Shown here: positions 1-12,100 of the stretch, piece after piece | How the letters are laid out: the number at the start of each line of letters is the position of its first letter | Position numbering within the stretch: the first letter of the stretch is position 1 | DNA from: Anadara kagoshimensis | Lineage: Eukaryota > Mollusca > Bivalvia > Arcoida > Arcidae | DNA: 64,000 nt | Assembly: GCA_021292105.1 (NCBI GenBank) | Contig: CM037869.1 | Span: 11,862,471 to 11,926,470, forward strand | Direction: 5' to 3' | The notes under the pieces: generated by a model | What the model saw: only the letters and a program-made list of their open reading frames with translations | Told to the model about the DNA's origin: nothing | Databases searched by the model: none | Position numbers and translations under genes: made by a program

Positions 1-14
1 AATAGTGGACGGTC

Positions 15-3000
15 ATGGACTTGGGGATTTCAATACACAATCCAGCACAACTACAAAGTTTGGATCCGCAATTTTCAATGGAGTCTTCACAACTGCTTGA
101 CAGTCTGTTAAGTCTGTTAGGACACCCATCAATCAATCCATTGTTACAACAAAATTTGTTACATGTAAGAGACAATCTTTTATCGGGAGATTCTAGAGGT
201 GGATTGGATAGAGAAAGAATAAGAGAAAGTTTAATAAGAGCACAAAATTCAAGCTCCTACTCAACTGGTAGATCTAGGGATCGTTCATCAGAAAGAGAAA
301 TGCGACGGTATAATTCGTCAGACAGGAATTCAGAGGGAAGGAGGAACAGTTTATCTCTAGGAAGAGAAAATGATAGATACAGGTATAACAGAAGTAGAGA
401 ATATGACAGATTTAAAAGTAGGAGTGGGGAACGTCTGGAAAGAAGGAGTCGTGAACGTCTTGATAGAAGGAGTCGGGAACACCTTGGAAGAAGAAGTCGG
501 GAACGCCTTGACAGAAGAAGTCGGGAACGCCTTGACAGAAGGAGTCGAGAGCGCGTTAACAGAAGGAGTCGGGAACGCCTTAACAGAAGGGGTAAAAGTC
601 CTGACAGGATAGGTAGGAGTAGAGAAAACTTGAGTAAAAGAAGTAAAAGTAGGGAAGGTAGAGACAGAGTGAGGAGTAGGGAACATCACACCAGGAGTAA
701 AAGTAGGGAACATCGAGACAGATTGAGGAGTAGAGAACACCTTAATGGAAGTAAAAGTAGGGATAGAACAAGTAGGAGTAGGGAAAACCTCAGTAGAAGG
801 AGCACAAGTAAGGAAAGAACAAGCAGGAATAAGGAACACAAAAATGAAAGTAATGAACATCAAGATCAAACAAATAAGGATAAAGATACTGCCAAAACGC
901 AGGATGAAAACAACATAGGGTTAAAGGGTAGTAGTGAAACAGAAACCAGAGAAAATGTGGAGGACAAAAGAAAAGATGATAGTGAGATAGATGTGAAAAA
1001 ATTAAGAGAAGATAATGAAGTGGATGGGAACATAGGAAATAGTAGTGAAATGGCTGGGGACACAGGAAAAAGTGAAGTGGATGGGAAAACTGGAAATAGT
1101 GAAGTGGCTGGGAACACAGAAACAAGTGAAACAGATGGGAACACAGAAAGTAGTGAAATGGCTGGGGGCACAGGAAGTAGTGAAATAGATGGGAACACAG
1201 GAAGTAGGGAAATGGATGGGAACACAGGAAGTAGTGAAATTACTGGGGGCACAGGAAGTAGTGAAATGGATGGGAACACAGGAAGTAGGGAAATGGATGG
1301 GAACACAGGAAGTAGTGAAATTACTGGGGATACAGGAAGTAGTGAAATGGATGGGAACACAGGAAGTAGTGAAGTGGGTGGGAACACAGGAAGTAGTGAA
1401 ATGGATGGGAACACAGGAAGTAGTGAAATGGATGGCAACACAGGAAGTAGTGAAATGAATAGGAACACAGGAAGTAGTGAAATGGATGGCAACACAGGGA
1501 GTAGTGAAATGGATGGCAACACAGGAAGTAGTGAAATGGCTGGGGACACAGGAAGTAGTGAAATGAATAGGAACACAGGAAGTTGTGATACGGATGGGAA
1601 CACAGGAAATAGTAGTGAAATAGATGATAAAACTGGAAATAGTGAAGTGGTAGGGGCTCTCTTAACAGGAAGAAGGGCAATGGTAGGAAGTACCATAAAA
1701 GGAATTGGTGATAGTGTTAAAAACACTGGAATGAGCGAAGTGGATGCGAACACACTAGTAGAAGAAACAGGTAGTGAAAAGAACACAGTGTTGGAAGGTA
1801 GAGAAAAAGATGAAAACCCAGAAAGAAGTGAAGGTTCAGGTGATACATTAGCAGAAAGTAATAAAATGGATGGCATTACAGTAGTAGGAAATATTGATAT
1901 GGACAGCAATGTATTGTTAGGAAGTAGTGGAATAGAGAATACAGAAAATAATGGAAACACAGAAAGTAATGGAATTTATGGGTACACAGGTAATAGTGAA
2001 TTGGATGGAGACACAAGGACTAAAGTGGAAATGTACACAGGGACTAGTGAAATGGATGGGGACACAGGAGTTACTGAATTGGATGTGGACACAGGAAATC
2101 GTGAAATGGATGGGGACACAGGGAATAGTGGAATGGATGAGGACATAGCCAATAGTGAAATAGATGGGGCCATAGGAGTTACTAAATTGGATGTGGACAC
2201 AGGAAATAGTGCAATGGATGGGGACACATTAATTGGAAGTGACAAAATAGATGGGGAAACAAGAAATAGTGAAATGGATGGGGAAAATCGTAATATTTAT
2301 GAGAATGCAGAAAGTATTGAAATAGAAGGAAATGGATTAGTAGAAATTAGTGAAATGGATAGTAACACAAGAAGTATTGAAATGGATGGTAACAAGGAAA
2401 ATACTGAAATAAATGGGAACACAGAGAGTATCAAAATGGACGAGAATGCAGGGACTTTTGAAGTGGACACATTAATAGGAAATAGTGAATTAGATAGGAA
2501 CACAGGAAGTGGAGAAATGGATGAGAACACAGGAAGCGGTGAAATGGATGGGAACACAGGAAATAGTAAAATGGATGGGAACACGAGAAGTTGCGAAATG
2601 GATGGAAACACAGGAAGTTGTGAAATGAATAAAAACACAGGAAGTGGTGAAATGGATGGGAACACAGGAAATAGTGAAGTTGATGGGAACACAGGAAGTA
2701 GTGAAATGGATCAGAAAACTGGAAGTAATAGAGTGGATCAGAACATAGTGACAGGAAATAAAGTTAGTGAAATGGAAGACTTGCCAAAGGATGACTTACA
2801 AGTGGAACACTCTACAGTGAAAATTGACATGGAAAAACCTATGACGAAGTACACATTAGATACTAATAACCTACATACAGATGACCTACTTACACAAGGC
2901 CTACATACAGATGACCTACTTACAGAAGACTCAGCCATTGATACTGGTAACTTGCTTTTGACCTCTACAATGGATACAGGTGAAATGCAAACATCAGAGT

Positions 3001-3198
3001 TAAATACAAATTTACAGTGTCCAGATGCTGCTGATCTATCGGACATGGAGATGGATATCAGTACTCTGAACCAGAGTGATGTTACCATGGATACCACAAT
3101 TACAGATGAAGATGATGCTGAGTTAGATATGGAGGAAGAGGAAGTCAGCCATTTTATGAGAAGTGAAGCAGAAAACCAGTGTAGAGGAATTAAAAAAG
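15..3198 (+). CDS. Exon 1: RS-repeat block followed by long acidic 9-residue repeats
   Basis: This 1061-codon exon starts with a helical, leucine-rich stretch (residues 1-60). A basic RS/RER block follows (about 85-290), built from 8-residue units such as RRSRERLD. A long acidic/polar region comes next (about 335-910), made of a 9-residue unit close to GNTGSSEMD, and the end is acidic (DEDDAELDMEEEEV). The frame runs into a stop at 3201-3203, but AAG|GTTAGT at 3196-3204 gives a phase-1 donor that matches the next three phase-1 acceptors. RS-rich disordered regions are typical of splicing and nuclear-speckle proteins such as SON; that function is inferred. No catalytic motif is visible. Minus-strand frames are also open here only because the repeat period is a multiple of three. 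Confidence 0.8.
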
Positions 3199-6100
3199 GT
3201 TAGTGTTTAAAATAGTAATATTTCATTTCTCTCTTTTCATCAGGATTCCTTTTCTGATAGCCAAACTTGCCATTGGGATCTTATTTCTTACATATTCTTT
3301 CAAAATTTAATCTATTAGCAAATTTGTTGAAGAAAAAACTTAGACTATATTTTCAAAAAATTTGAAAATTTGGCTACTGCTCTTTTAAATTTGAAAATAT
3401 AGCATCATGCACAATGATGCCAATATTTAGAACTATTTAACATTGTATAATATCCAAGTAAACAGTATGCACATGTACTGTGTACAGTAAAACCTAATTT
3501 TATTGCCCCTCATTAACTTAACCACATTTATCTACACGCTTTTTTGAAGTCCCCAAATCCATTTCTGTGTAAACCTCCCTTAATTTATTGCCAGACCCCG
3601 TTATAATGCTGGTACTCTTTATAATGCCAAAATTTGACTTAACAAATGGTGGCAATGGATATAGGTTTTACTGTACTTCAAATTAAAATATTTAGTAATG
3701 TGGATAAAGTGAAAGTTGGCTATGTTCTGATGAGGTCCATTTGATTTAAATTTTGGCACTCTATGTCCCAGTGTTTTAATTTGAACATGTCATATTAATA
3801 AACTTGACGAACACAAATGTCAAATAAACAATAGTTACTACTCTATTACCAAGCCCTGACAGTAACATTTTAATTATCAACTCCTAATGACTAACTACTT
3901 ATTGCATTTGGTGTTCAAAAGATCATGTGGAATTGAGAAAAAAAATCTAATTATATTCAGACATTTAAACCTAAATTAAATAAATGACAACCTTGTCATT
4001 ATCCTCCAATCACAATATTTCTAGAAGCATGATCTAAGCATTCAATACAATGATGTCACAACAACCAATCATGCAGATAATACCATGACATCACAATGCA
4101 CATCACTTGACATTCTTTATCAAGGGATCATTCTAAAAATTCCTAGAATAAGCACTAGAATAAATGCAAAACATTGAACATGCTTTTTCTGGATGTAGTG
4201 ATCAAATGGCTTTCCTCTGAATTTCGTAAGATAAACACTACTTAAGCCATATTATTCTATTATGGACCTCTCTTGAGGGAACTGTTCTCCTATAGTTTTG
4301 TCTGGAAAGGTATAGTGTCTGAGCCGACAGGAGAACTGTTCACAAGGGAGAGTTTCATAATAGATTTAGTACATCACATGTCTTTGTTTGAATTAATTTT
4401 TTTCAACATCAACTGTAATAAATAAATTAATTAATAAATAAATACAACACATTAAAACTACAATAAATCTCAACATCAATGCGTTTTCACACATATTTGA
4501 AAATAATAAAGTGTTGTCCCTTGCGTCAGGTATAGTCCCGCTGCTATGCATTGCCAAGGATATGATTTCTACATAAAATAGTATCCATGTAATTATCCAA
4601 TGATTTTTCAACAAATTAACATGTGATGTACTAAACACATACATGTATATTGTTCATCTATGTGCTTAAAGCAGATTCACATATCAAAAGTTGATGAATT
4701 TTTGGACTGCAGGTCGTAAAGTCCAATTTTGGACCAAATTTGGACTTGAGTGGTTAACTTAGTAACAATTTAACCTCTCAAAATATCTCAATTTATGTAT
4801 ATATTCTTGATACTAAAGCAAGTTATCAATTCAGTGAATTTTTGGACCAAGGGACATTTGGTCCATTTTTGAGGCAATGTTTGACCTAAATACATGCTTG
4901 TTGCCTCTTAATTTTTGGCTCAATTTTGACCCAAGTGGGCAATTATTGGTAAGGTTTTCAAACCTGTTAAAATTCTAAATCTAATGAATTTCCAAATTGT
5001 AAAATAGGATATTGCAAAAATTCATTTTGAGTATATAGTAATGACACCCCACAACAACACCTGCTTGAAAAAAGTAAAATGAAAATCTAGAATTCATTTG
5101 TAGTAGCCTTACTGTAGTTTTGAATTTGTCTCTATGAAGTACATTTATTAAAATTTAACCTTGGTAAATATGGAAGGAGAACCTGACATATAATCTTTTG
5201 TAGTCCCATTAAAGATGAACTAGGGGAGGTGCTTACCCTTCCAGAGCACCCAGCCTCACTTCCCTGGTGAAATTTCAAGCTTCCGGAGCATGCTGTTAAC
5301 TAGTGCAATATTGTAGTAGTATATAACAAATAGGTTTGTTTATAAAAGATATACCTGTTTGATTTAAACACAATCTTTGTATAATAAATAAATGTTTTAC
5401 CAAACAGTATATCTTTTGAAACGAAAAAAAAAAAAAAGAAAAAGAAAAGAAGGCAAATTAGGATACCCATGCGATATGGAGCTGTTTGTAACATACTATG
5501 TAATTATATGGAGCATTGTGATGGCGTTTGATGCCCCAGTCAAGATTCTTTCACTTAGATAGTATGTGGGATATCGAGGAACCATATATCATGGGTATGA
5601 ACTATATGTGGGATTTGAAGCATGTGTTGTGTGGAATATTGAAGAATTTTGGATCATGTGGGAAATGGAGTGATATGTGGGATATGAAGTAGGGAGGAAC
5701 CATATGTCATGTCGGAATATGGAGGAAACCAGGCATCATGTGGGATGGAGAATTCTAAGTCATTAGTTTTGTATATTGTATGGAATATGGAAGAACCAGA
5801 TGTCTTGTGGGGTTTGATGCAACTGTCATGTGGAATGTGGACTAAATGGGCATATTTGAGATAGGAGTAAGGAAGGGGCATGACATCAAGCAGGATATGG
5901 AGTTACCTGGTGTAAATATGGATACGGAACAATCCGGTACCATGTGAGATATGGAAAATAGAGGAAACCGGATGCCATGTGGGAAATGATGCAACTGTGT
6001 TGCCTGATGAATCAACTGGGTTTTTTTGGGATAGGAGTAGGGGATATGACATAAAAGAGGATATAGAGTTACGTGATGTAATTTTGGATAAGGAGGAATC

Positions 6101-9100
6101 CGGTACTGTGTGAGATCTGGAATATAGAGGAACTAGATGGCATGTGGGATTATGGAGAAACAGGATGCCATGTAGGATTTGATGAAACTGTTATGTGGAA
6201 TATTAAGTAACTAACTGGGTCTATTTGAGATGGGAGTAAAGGGGGCATGTTATCAAGCAAGATATAGACCATATTATGGAGTAACCTGGTGTTGGAATCC
6301 GGTACCTTGCGAGATATTTAATATAGAGTTACCAGAGGTCATGTGGTAATATGGATAAATAAGATGCCTAGTAGGATTTGAAGCAACTTGTGTCATGTGG
6401 AATATTCTCTAGTCTATATGGAATAAGTGAACAAGACATGCAGTATACTTGTGTGTGTATAAAGTAATCTGGTGTCGTTTTGAATAAGAAGGAACCAGAT
6501 GCCATGTTGGAAATGAAGCAACTAAGTGTTGTGTGAAATATGATAGAACCAGATATGTTGGTTATGAAGAAACCAGATTGTATTTGGGAACCAGGCATAT
6601 TTGGTATGAAGAAACCAGATTGCATTTGGGAACCAGGCATATTGGGTATGAAGCAACCAGATTGCATTTGGGAACCAGGCATATTTGGTATGAAGAAACC
6701 AGGTATCGTGTGGGATTGTATTGGATCAGGAAGAACCAGGTATCATGTGAAGTATGGAATGTCGTGGTTCGTTTTTGGATGTTATGAATGGTATAATGGA
6801 ACCAGGTGTTATATAGGGAATGGAGGGGCCATGATATTGACAGTCGGGTATGGTGGTACAGTGAAGTTGTGTTGGATGACTGGTCAAGCACATTGTGGTC
6901 ACTTGCGATCAATTGTAATATTACAATTTCATTTTCCACATAAAAGTATAAATAATGATATTGTAGGTGGTATAAGCTGAAGTGGAACCGAGTAACCCAT
7001 ATCATGCACATCTATATGTATCCAGGCGTGTTGAAATCTGTCTACATGTATATCCATTTAAACTTGTAACATGCACACTAACACGTTTTTGAAGCTTAAT
7101 TTAGACATTAAACAATATCTCTTCTTAAGGTTCGTTTAAATCGTCATGAAATCTAGATTTGACAAATAAGTACATGGCTGTATTGAATTTAAAATTGCTG
7201 AGGTAGACATGGTGGACCTTCAGTTAAATGTGAAACATCTCATAACCATGTACAACCAATACTGGACATGTTTCATCTTGTACAGGTTGTTTTAAAGCAG
7301 ATACCCCAAAAATGTAAAATGATGTTGAAGTCGGTAGTGAGATGCGAAGGAGTCAGTAGTGGACAGTGTTTAAATCAGTTGTTGAGTGTGAAAAAAAACT
7401 TTTGACAAAATCGGTAGTGGAAGGTGACAGCAGAGGGATTTGACAAGAAATATTGGAATGTTACAAAGCCTGAAGTGGAACGTTACAAACCTATAGTGGA
7501 TCGTGATGATACTGGAATGTGACAAAGCCAGTAGTGGAATGTGACAGCAAGAAGTGGAATGTGACAGCAAGAAGTGGATTATAACAATGCCAGTAGTGGA
7601 ATGTAACGGAGCTTTTAAGCGGATGGTGTTGATACCAGAATGCGGCAAAGTCAGTGCTGGAATGTGACGAACCTAGTAATGGAATGGACAAACCTATGGT
7701 GGATTGTAATGATACTGGAATGGGGCAAAGTCAGTACTGAAATGTGACGTTAGAAGTTGAATGTGGCAATGTCAGTAGTGGAACGTGACAACCATATTGT
7801 GGGATCCTGAAGATACAAAGTCAGTACTGTGATGTGACGGTCAGAAGTAGATTGTGACAAAACCAGTAGTTGCATGTGAAAAGCAAGTAATGGACGTGGC
7901 GGCAGTGGAATGTGACAACGCCAGTAGTTGAATGTGAAAAGCAAGCTACGGACGTGACAGCAGTGGAATGTGACAAAGCCAGTAGTTGGTAATGGACGTG
8001 ACAACAGTGGAATGTGACAAAACCAGTAGTTGAATGTGAAAAGCAAGTTATGGACGTGACGGCAGTGGAATGTGACAAAACCAGTAGTTGAATGTGAAAA
8101 GCAAGTTATGGACGTGACGGCAGTGGAATGTGACAAAACCAGTAATTGAATGTGAAAAGCAAGTAATGGACGTGACGGCAGTGGAATGTGACAACGCCAG
8201 TAGTTGAATGTGAAAAGCAAGTAATGGACGTGGCAGCAGTGGAATGTGACAAAGCTAGTTGAATTTGACAGTACTGGAACACGACAAACTTGAAAGCCAG
8301 TAGTGGAATATGACGGTACCAAAATGTGACAAAGTACTTAGTGGAATGTGACAACGCCAGTAGTGGAACGTCACAAGGTCAGTATTGGAACGTAAAAATA
8401 CCTAAATATGACAAAATCAGTAGTGGAACGCCACAAAGTCAGTAGTGGAACAACGTGACAAAGCCAGTAATACAGCGCCACAGAGCCAGTAATGGACGTG
8501 ATAAAGCCAGTAGTGGAACATGACAAAGCCAGCATTGGAGCATCACAGAGCCAGTATAAATAGAATATAACAATGCCAGTAGTGGAGCGTCACAGAGCCA
8601 GTATTAAGTGGAACGTAACAAAGCCAGTAGTGGAGCGTCACAGAGCCAGTAGTCTAATTGGAACGTGACAAAGCCAGTAGTGGAGCGTCACAGAGCCAGT
8701 AGTCTAATTGGAATGTGACAAAGCAGTAAAAGAGCGTCACAGAGCCAGTAATGGATGTGATAAAGCCAGTAATGGAGCATCACAGAGCCAGTAATGGATG
8801 TGATAAAGCCAGTAATGGAGCGTCATAGAGCCAGTAGTGGAACATGGCAATAGTAGAATGTGAAAAAGACAGTAGTGGGACGTCACAGGCAGTAGAAGAC
8901 GGCAGTAGAATGTGACATAGTCAGTTTTTGAATGTGACAAAATAGTGTAATGTGACCAATCTAGGAGAATGAGATAATTCAAGTGAAGTAAAGTTTGAGA
9001 AAATCGATGGTATAATGTGACAGAATAAACTGACAAATTTAGCGTAGGGAGTGTGAAAAAGACGGCAGTGGAATGCGGTAAATTCAGTGGTATAGTGGAG

Positions 9101-12100
9101 TGAAGATTGACAAAAATCGACTCATTTGACAGTGTCAGTAGCGTATTGTAATGGAGTGTGACAAAATTCGTTGTGAAGTGTAATTTGGTGTTGTGCAACT
9201 AAGTAGCATAGAGTAACAGCTGTATCGCATAGAATAAAGCTTTCTGATGACATACTAGTATATGTATAAAACCCGACTGACATTTGGCTTGGAATGCTGA
9301 TAAAGGGAAGTTATATGACAATGAGGAAACAATTCTAACATCAATTCTGCAACCTCAAATTAGATTGACTGGCAATTGTTGAATACTATAACCAGCCCAT
9401 TAAAATTTATCGAAATTTTGATATTTTTTTGGTAACCGTGGAGTTATCATTGGTGACTTGTACTGATACACCATGGATTTGAGAACTCGAATCACATGGA
9501 ATTTGGTAAAAGTAGCTCTAAACGGTGAGGTAATCGGGTTTTACAACCCAGGCAAGGTTCTTTCACATATCGATGAAGTGAGTTCTTGGAGAGCAAAGGA
9601 GACCGGAGAAAACCACCGAATTTGTCAAGCGAATTGTCAAGTTTTCTTGCAGATTAAGATCTGTCCAAGTGGAGTTTGAACCTTGATGGCCAGAGGCTCT
9701 TTAGCTGTTTTAGACCAGTTGTCTTATTTGGCTTGGAATGGAATCTGTAAAAAGGTTGAAAAAACCTGTCGGTATTTTAAAGGAACCTCAGAATTAGAAA
9801 AAGTAAATTGGCAAACTTTTGCAAATAAATATCGAATTTCAACCTTTATGGTAAGAGGCTCCAGCTGTTTTAGATCAATTGACCACAGAAGTCCCGGTGT
9901 ATAGGAAAATCAAGGTGGAAGAAGAGTACCACAGAGGTCCCGGTGTATAGGAAAATCAAAGTGGAAGGAGAGCACCACAGAGGTCCCGGTGTATAGGAAA
10001 ATCAAGGTGGAAGGAGAGACCACAGAGGTCCCGGTGTATAGGAAAATCAAGGTGGAAGGAGAGTACCACAGAGGTCCCGGTGTATAGGAAAATGAAGGTG
10101 GAAGGAGAGTACCACAGAGGTCCCGGTGTATAGGAAAATCAAAGTGGAAGGAGAGCACCACAGAGGTCCCGGTGTATAGGAAAATCAAAGTGGAAGGAGA
10201 GCACCACAGAGGTCCCGGTGTATAGGAAAATCAAAGTGGAAGGAGAGCACCACAGAGGTCCCGGTGTATAGGAAAATCAAAGTGGAAGGAGAGCACCACA
10301 GAGGTCCCGGTGTATAGGAAAATCAAGGTGGAAGGAGAGACCACAGAGGTCCCGGTGTATAGGGAAATCAAAGTGGAAGGAGAGCACCACAGAGGTCCCG
10401 GTATATAGGAAAATCAAAGTGGAAGGAGAATACCACAGAGGTCCCGGTGTATAGGAAAATCAAGGTGGAAGGAGAGTACCACAGAGGTCCCGGTGTATAG
10501 GAAAATCAAGGTGGAAGAAAAGTACCACAGAGGTCCCGGTTTATAGGAAAATGAAGGTGGAAGAAGAGTACCACAGAGGTCCCGGTGTATAGGAAAATGA
10601 AGGTGGAAGGAGAGTACCACAGAGGTCCCGGTGTATAGGAAAATGAAGGTGGAAGAAGAGTACCACAGAGGTCCCGGTGTATAGGAAAATGAAGGTGGAA
10701 GGAGAGTACCACAGAGGTCCCGGTGTATAGGAAAATGAAGGTGGAAGAAGAGTACCACAGAGGTCCCGGTGTATAGGAAAATGAAGGTGGAAGAAGAGTA
10801 CCACAGAGGTCCCGGTGTATAGGAAAATGAAGTTGGAAGGAGTACCACAGAGGTCCCGGTGTATAGGAAAATGAAGGTGGAAGAAGAGTACCACAGAGGT
10901 CCCGGTCTATAGGAAAATGAAGGTGGAAGGAGTACCACAGAGGTCCTGGTGTATAGGAAAATGGTGGAAGAAGAGTACCACAGATGTTCCGATGTATAGG
11001 AAAATCAAGGTGGAAGGAGAGTACCACAGAGGTCCCGGTGTATAGGAAAATCAAGGTGGAAGGAGAGACCACAGAGGTCCCGGTTTATAGGAAAATGAAG
11101 GTGGAAGAAGAGTACCACAGAGGTCCCGGTGTATAGGAAAATGAAGGTGGAAGGAGAGACCACAGAGGTCCCGGTGTATAGGAAAATGAAGGAGAGACCA
11201 CAGAGGTCCCGGTGTATAGGAAAATCAAGGTGGAAGGAGAGTACCACAGAGGTCCCGGTGTATAGGAAAATGAAGGTGGAAGGAGAGACCACAGAGGTCC
11301 CGGTGTATAGGAAAATGAAGGTGGAAGGAGAGTACCACAGAGGTCCTGGTGTATAGGAAAATGAAGGTGGAAGAAGAATACCACAGAGGTCCCCGTGTAT
11401 AGGAAAATGAAGATGGAAGAAGAATACCACAGAGGTCCCCGTGTATAGGAAAATCAAGGTGGAAGGAGAGTACCACAGAGGTCCCGGTGTATAGGAAAAT
11501 CAAGGTGGAAGAAGAGTACCACAATCCCGTTGTATAGGAAAATGAAGGTGGAAGAAGAGTACCACAGAGGTCCCCGTGTATAGGAAAATGAAGGTGGAAG
11601 GAGAGACCACAGAGGTCCCGGTGTATAGGAAAATGAAGGTGGAAGGAGAGACCACAGAGGTCCCGGTGTATAGGAAAATGAAGGTGGAAGGAGAGACCAC
11701 AGAGGTCCCGGTGTATAGGAAAATGAAGGTGGAAGGAGAGACCACAGAGGTCCCGGTGTATAGGAAAATCAAGGTGGAAGGAGAGTACCACAGAGGTCCC
11801 GGTGTATAGGAAAATGAAGGTGGAAGGAGAGACCACAGAGGTCCCGGTGTATAGGAAAATCAAGGTGGAAGGAGAGTACCACAGAGGTCCTGGTGTATAG
11901 GAAAATGAAGGTGGAAGAAGAATACCACAGAGGTCCCGGTGTATAGGAAAATCAAGGTGGAAGGAGAGTACCACAGAGGTCCCGGTGTATAGGAAAATGA
12001 AGGTGGAAGAAGAATACCACAGAGGTCCCCGTGTATAGGAAAATGAAGGTGGAAGAAGAATACCACAGAGGTCCCGGTGTATAGGAAAATCAAGGTGGAA

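Noticed and set aside
866-1960. Long minus-strand open frame (364 codons, Ser/Pro/Leu-rich) opposite exon 1
   Set aside because: It is the shadow of the 27-bp coding repeat; it has no unique sequence, splice context or recognisable domain.
9473-9904. Two short + strand frames (68 and 73 codons) before the 46-bp array
   Set aside because: They read across SINE remnants and satellite; no family resemblance.
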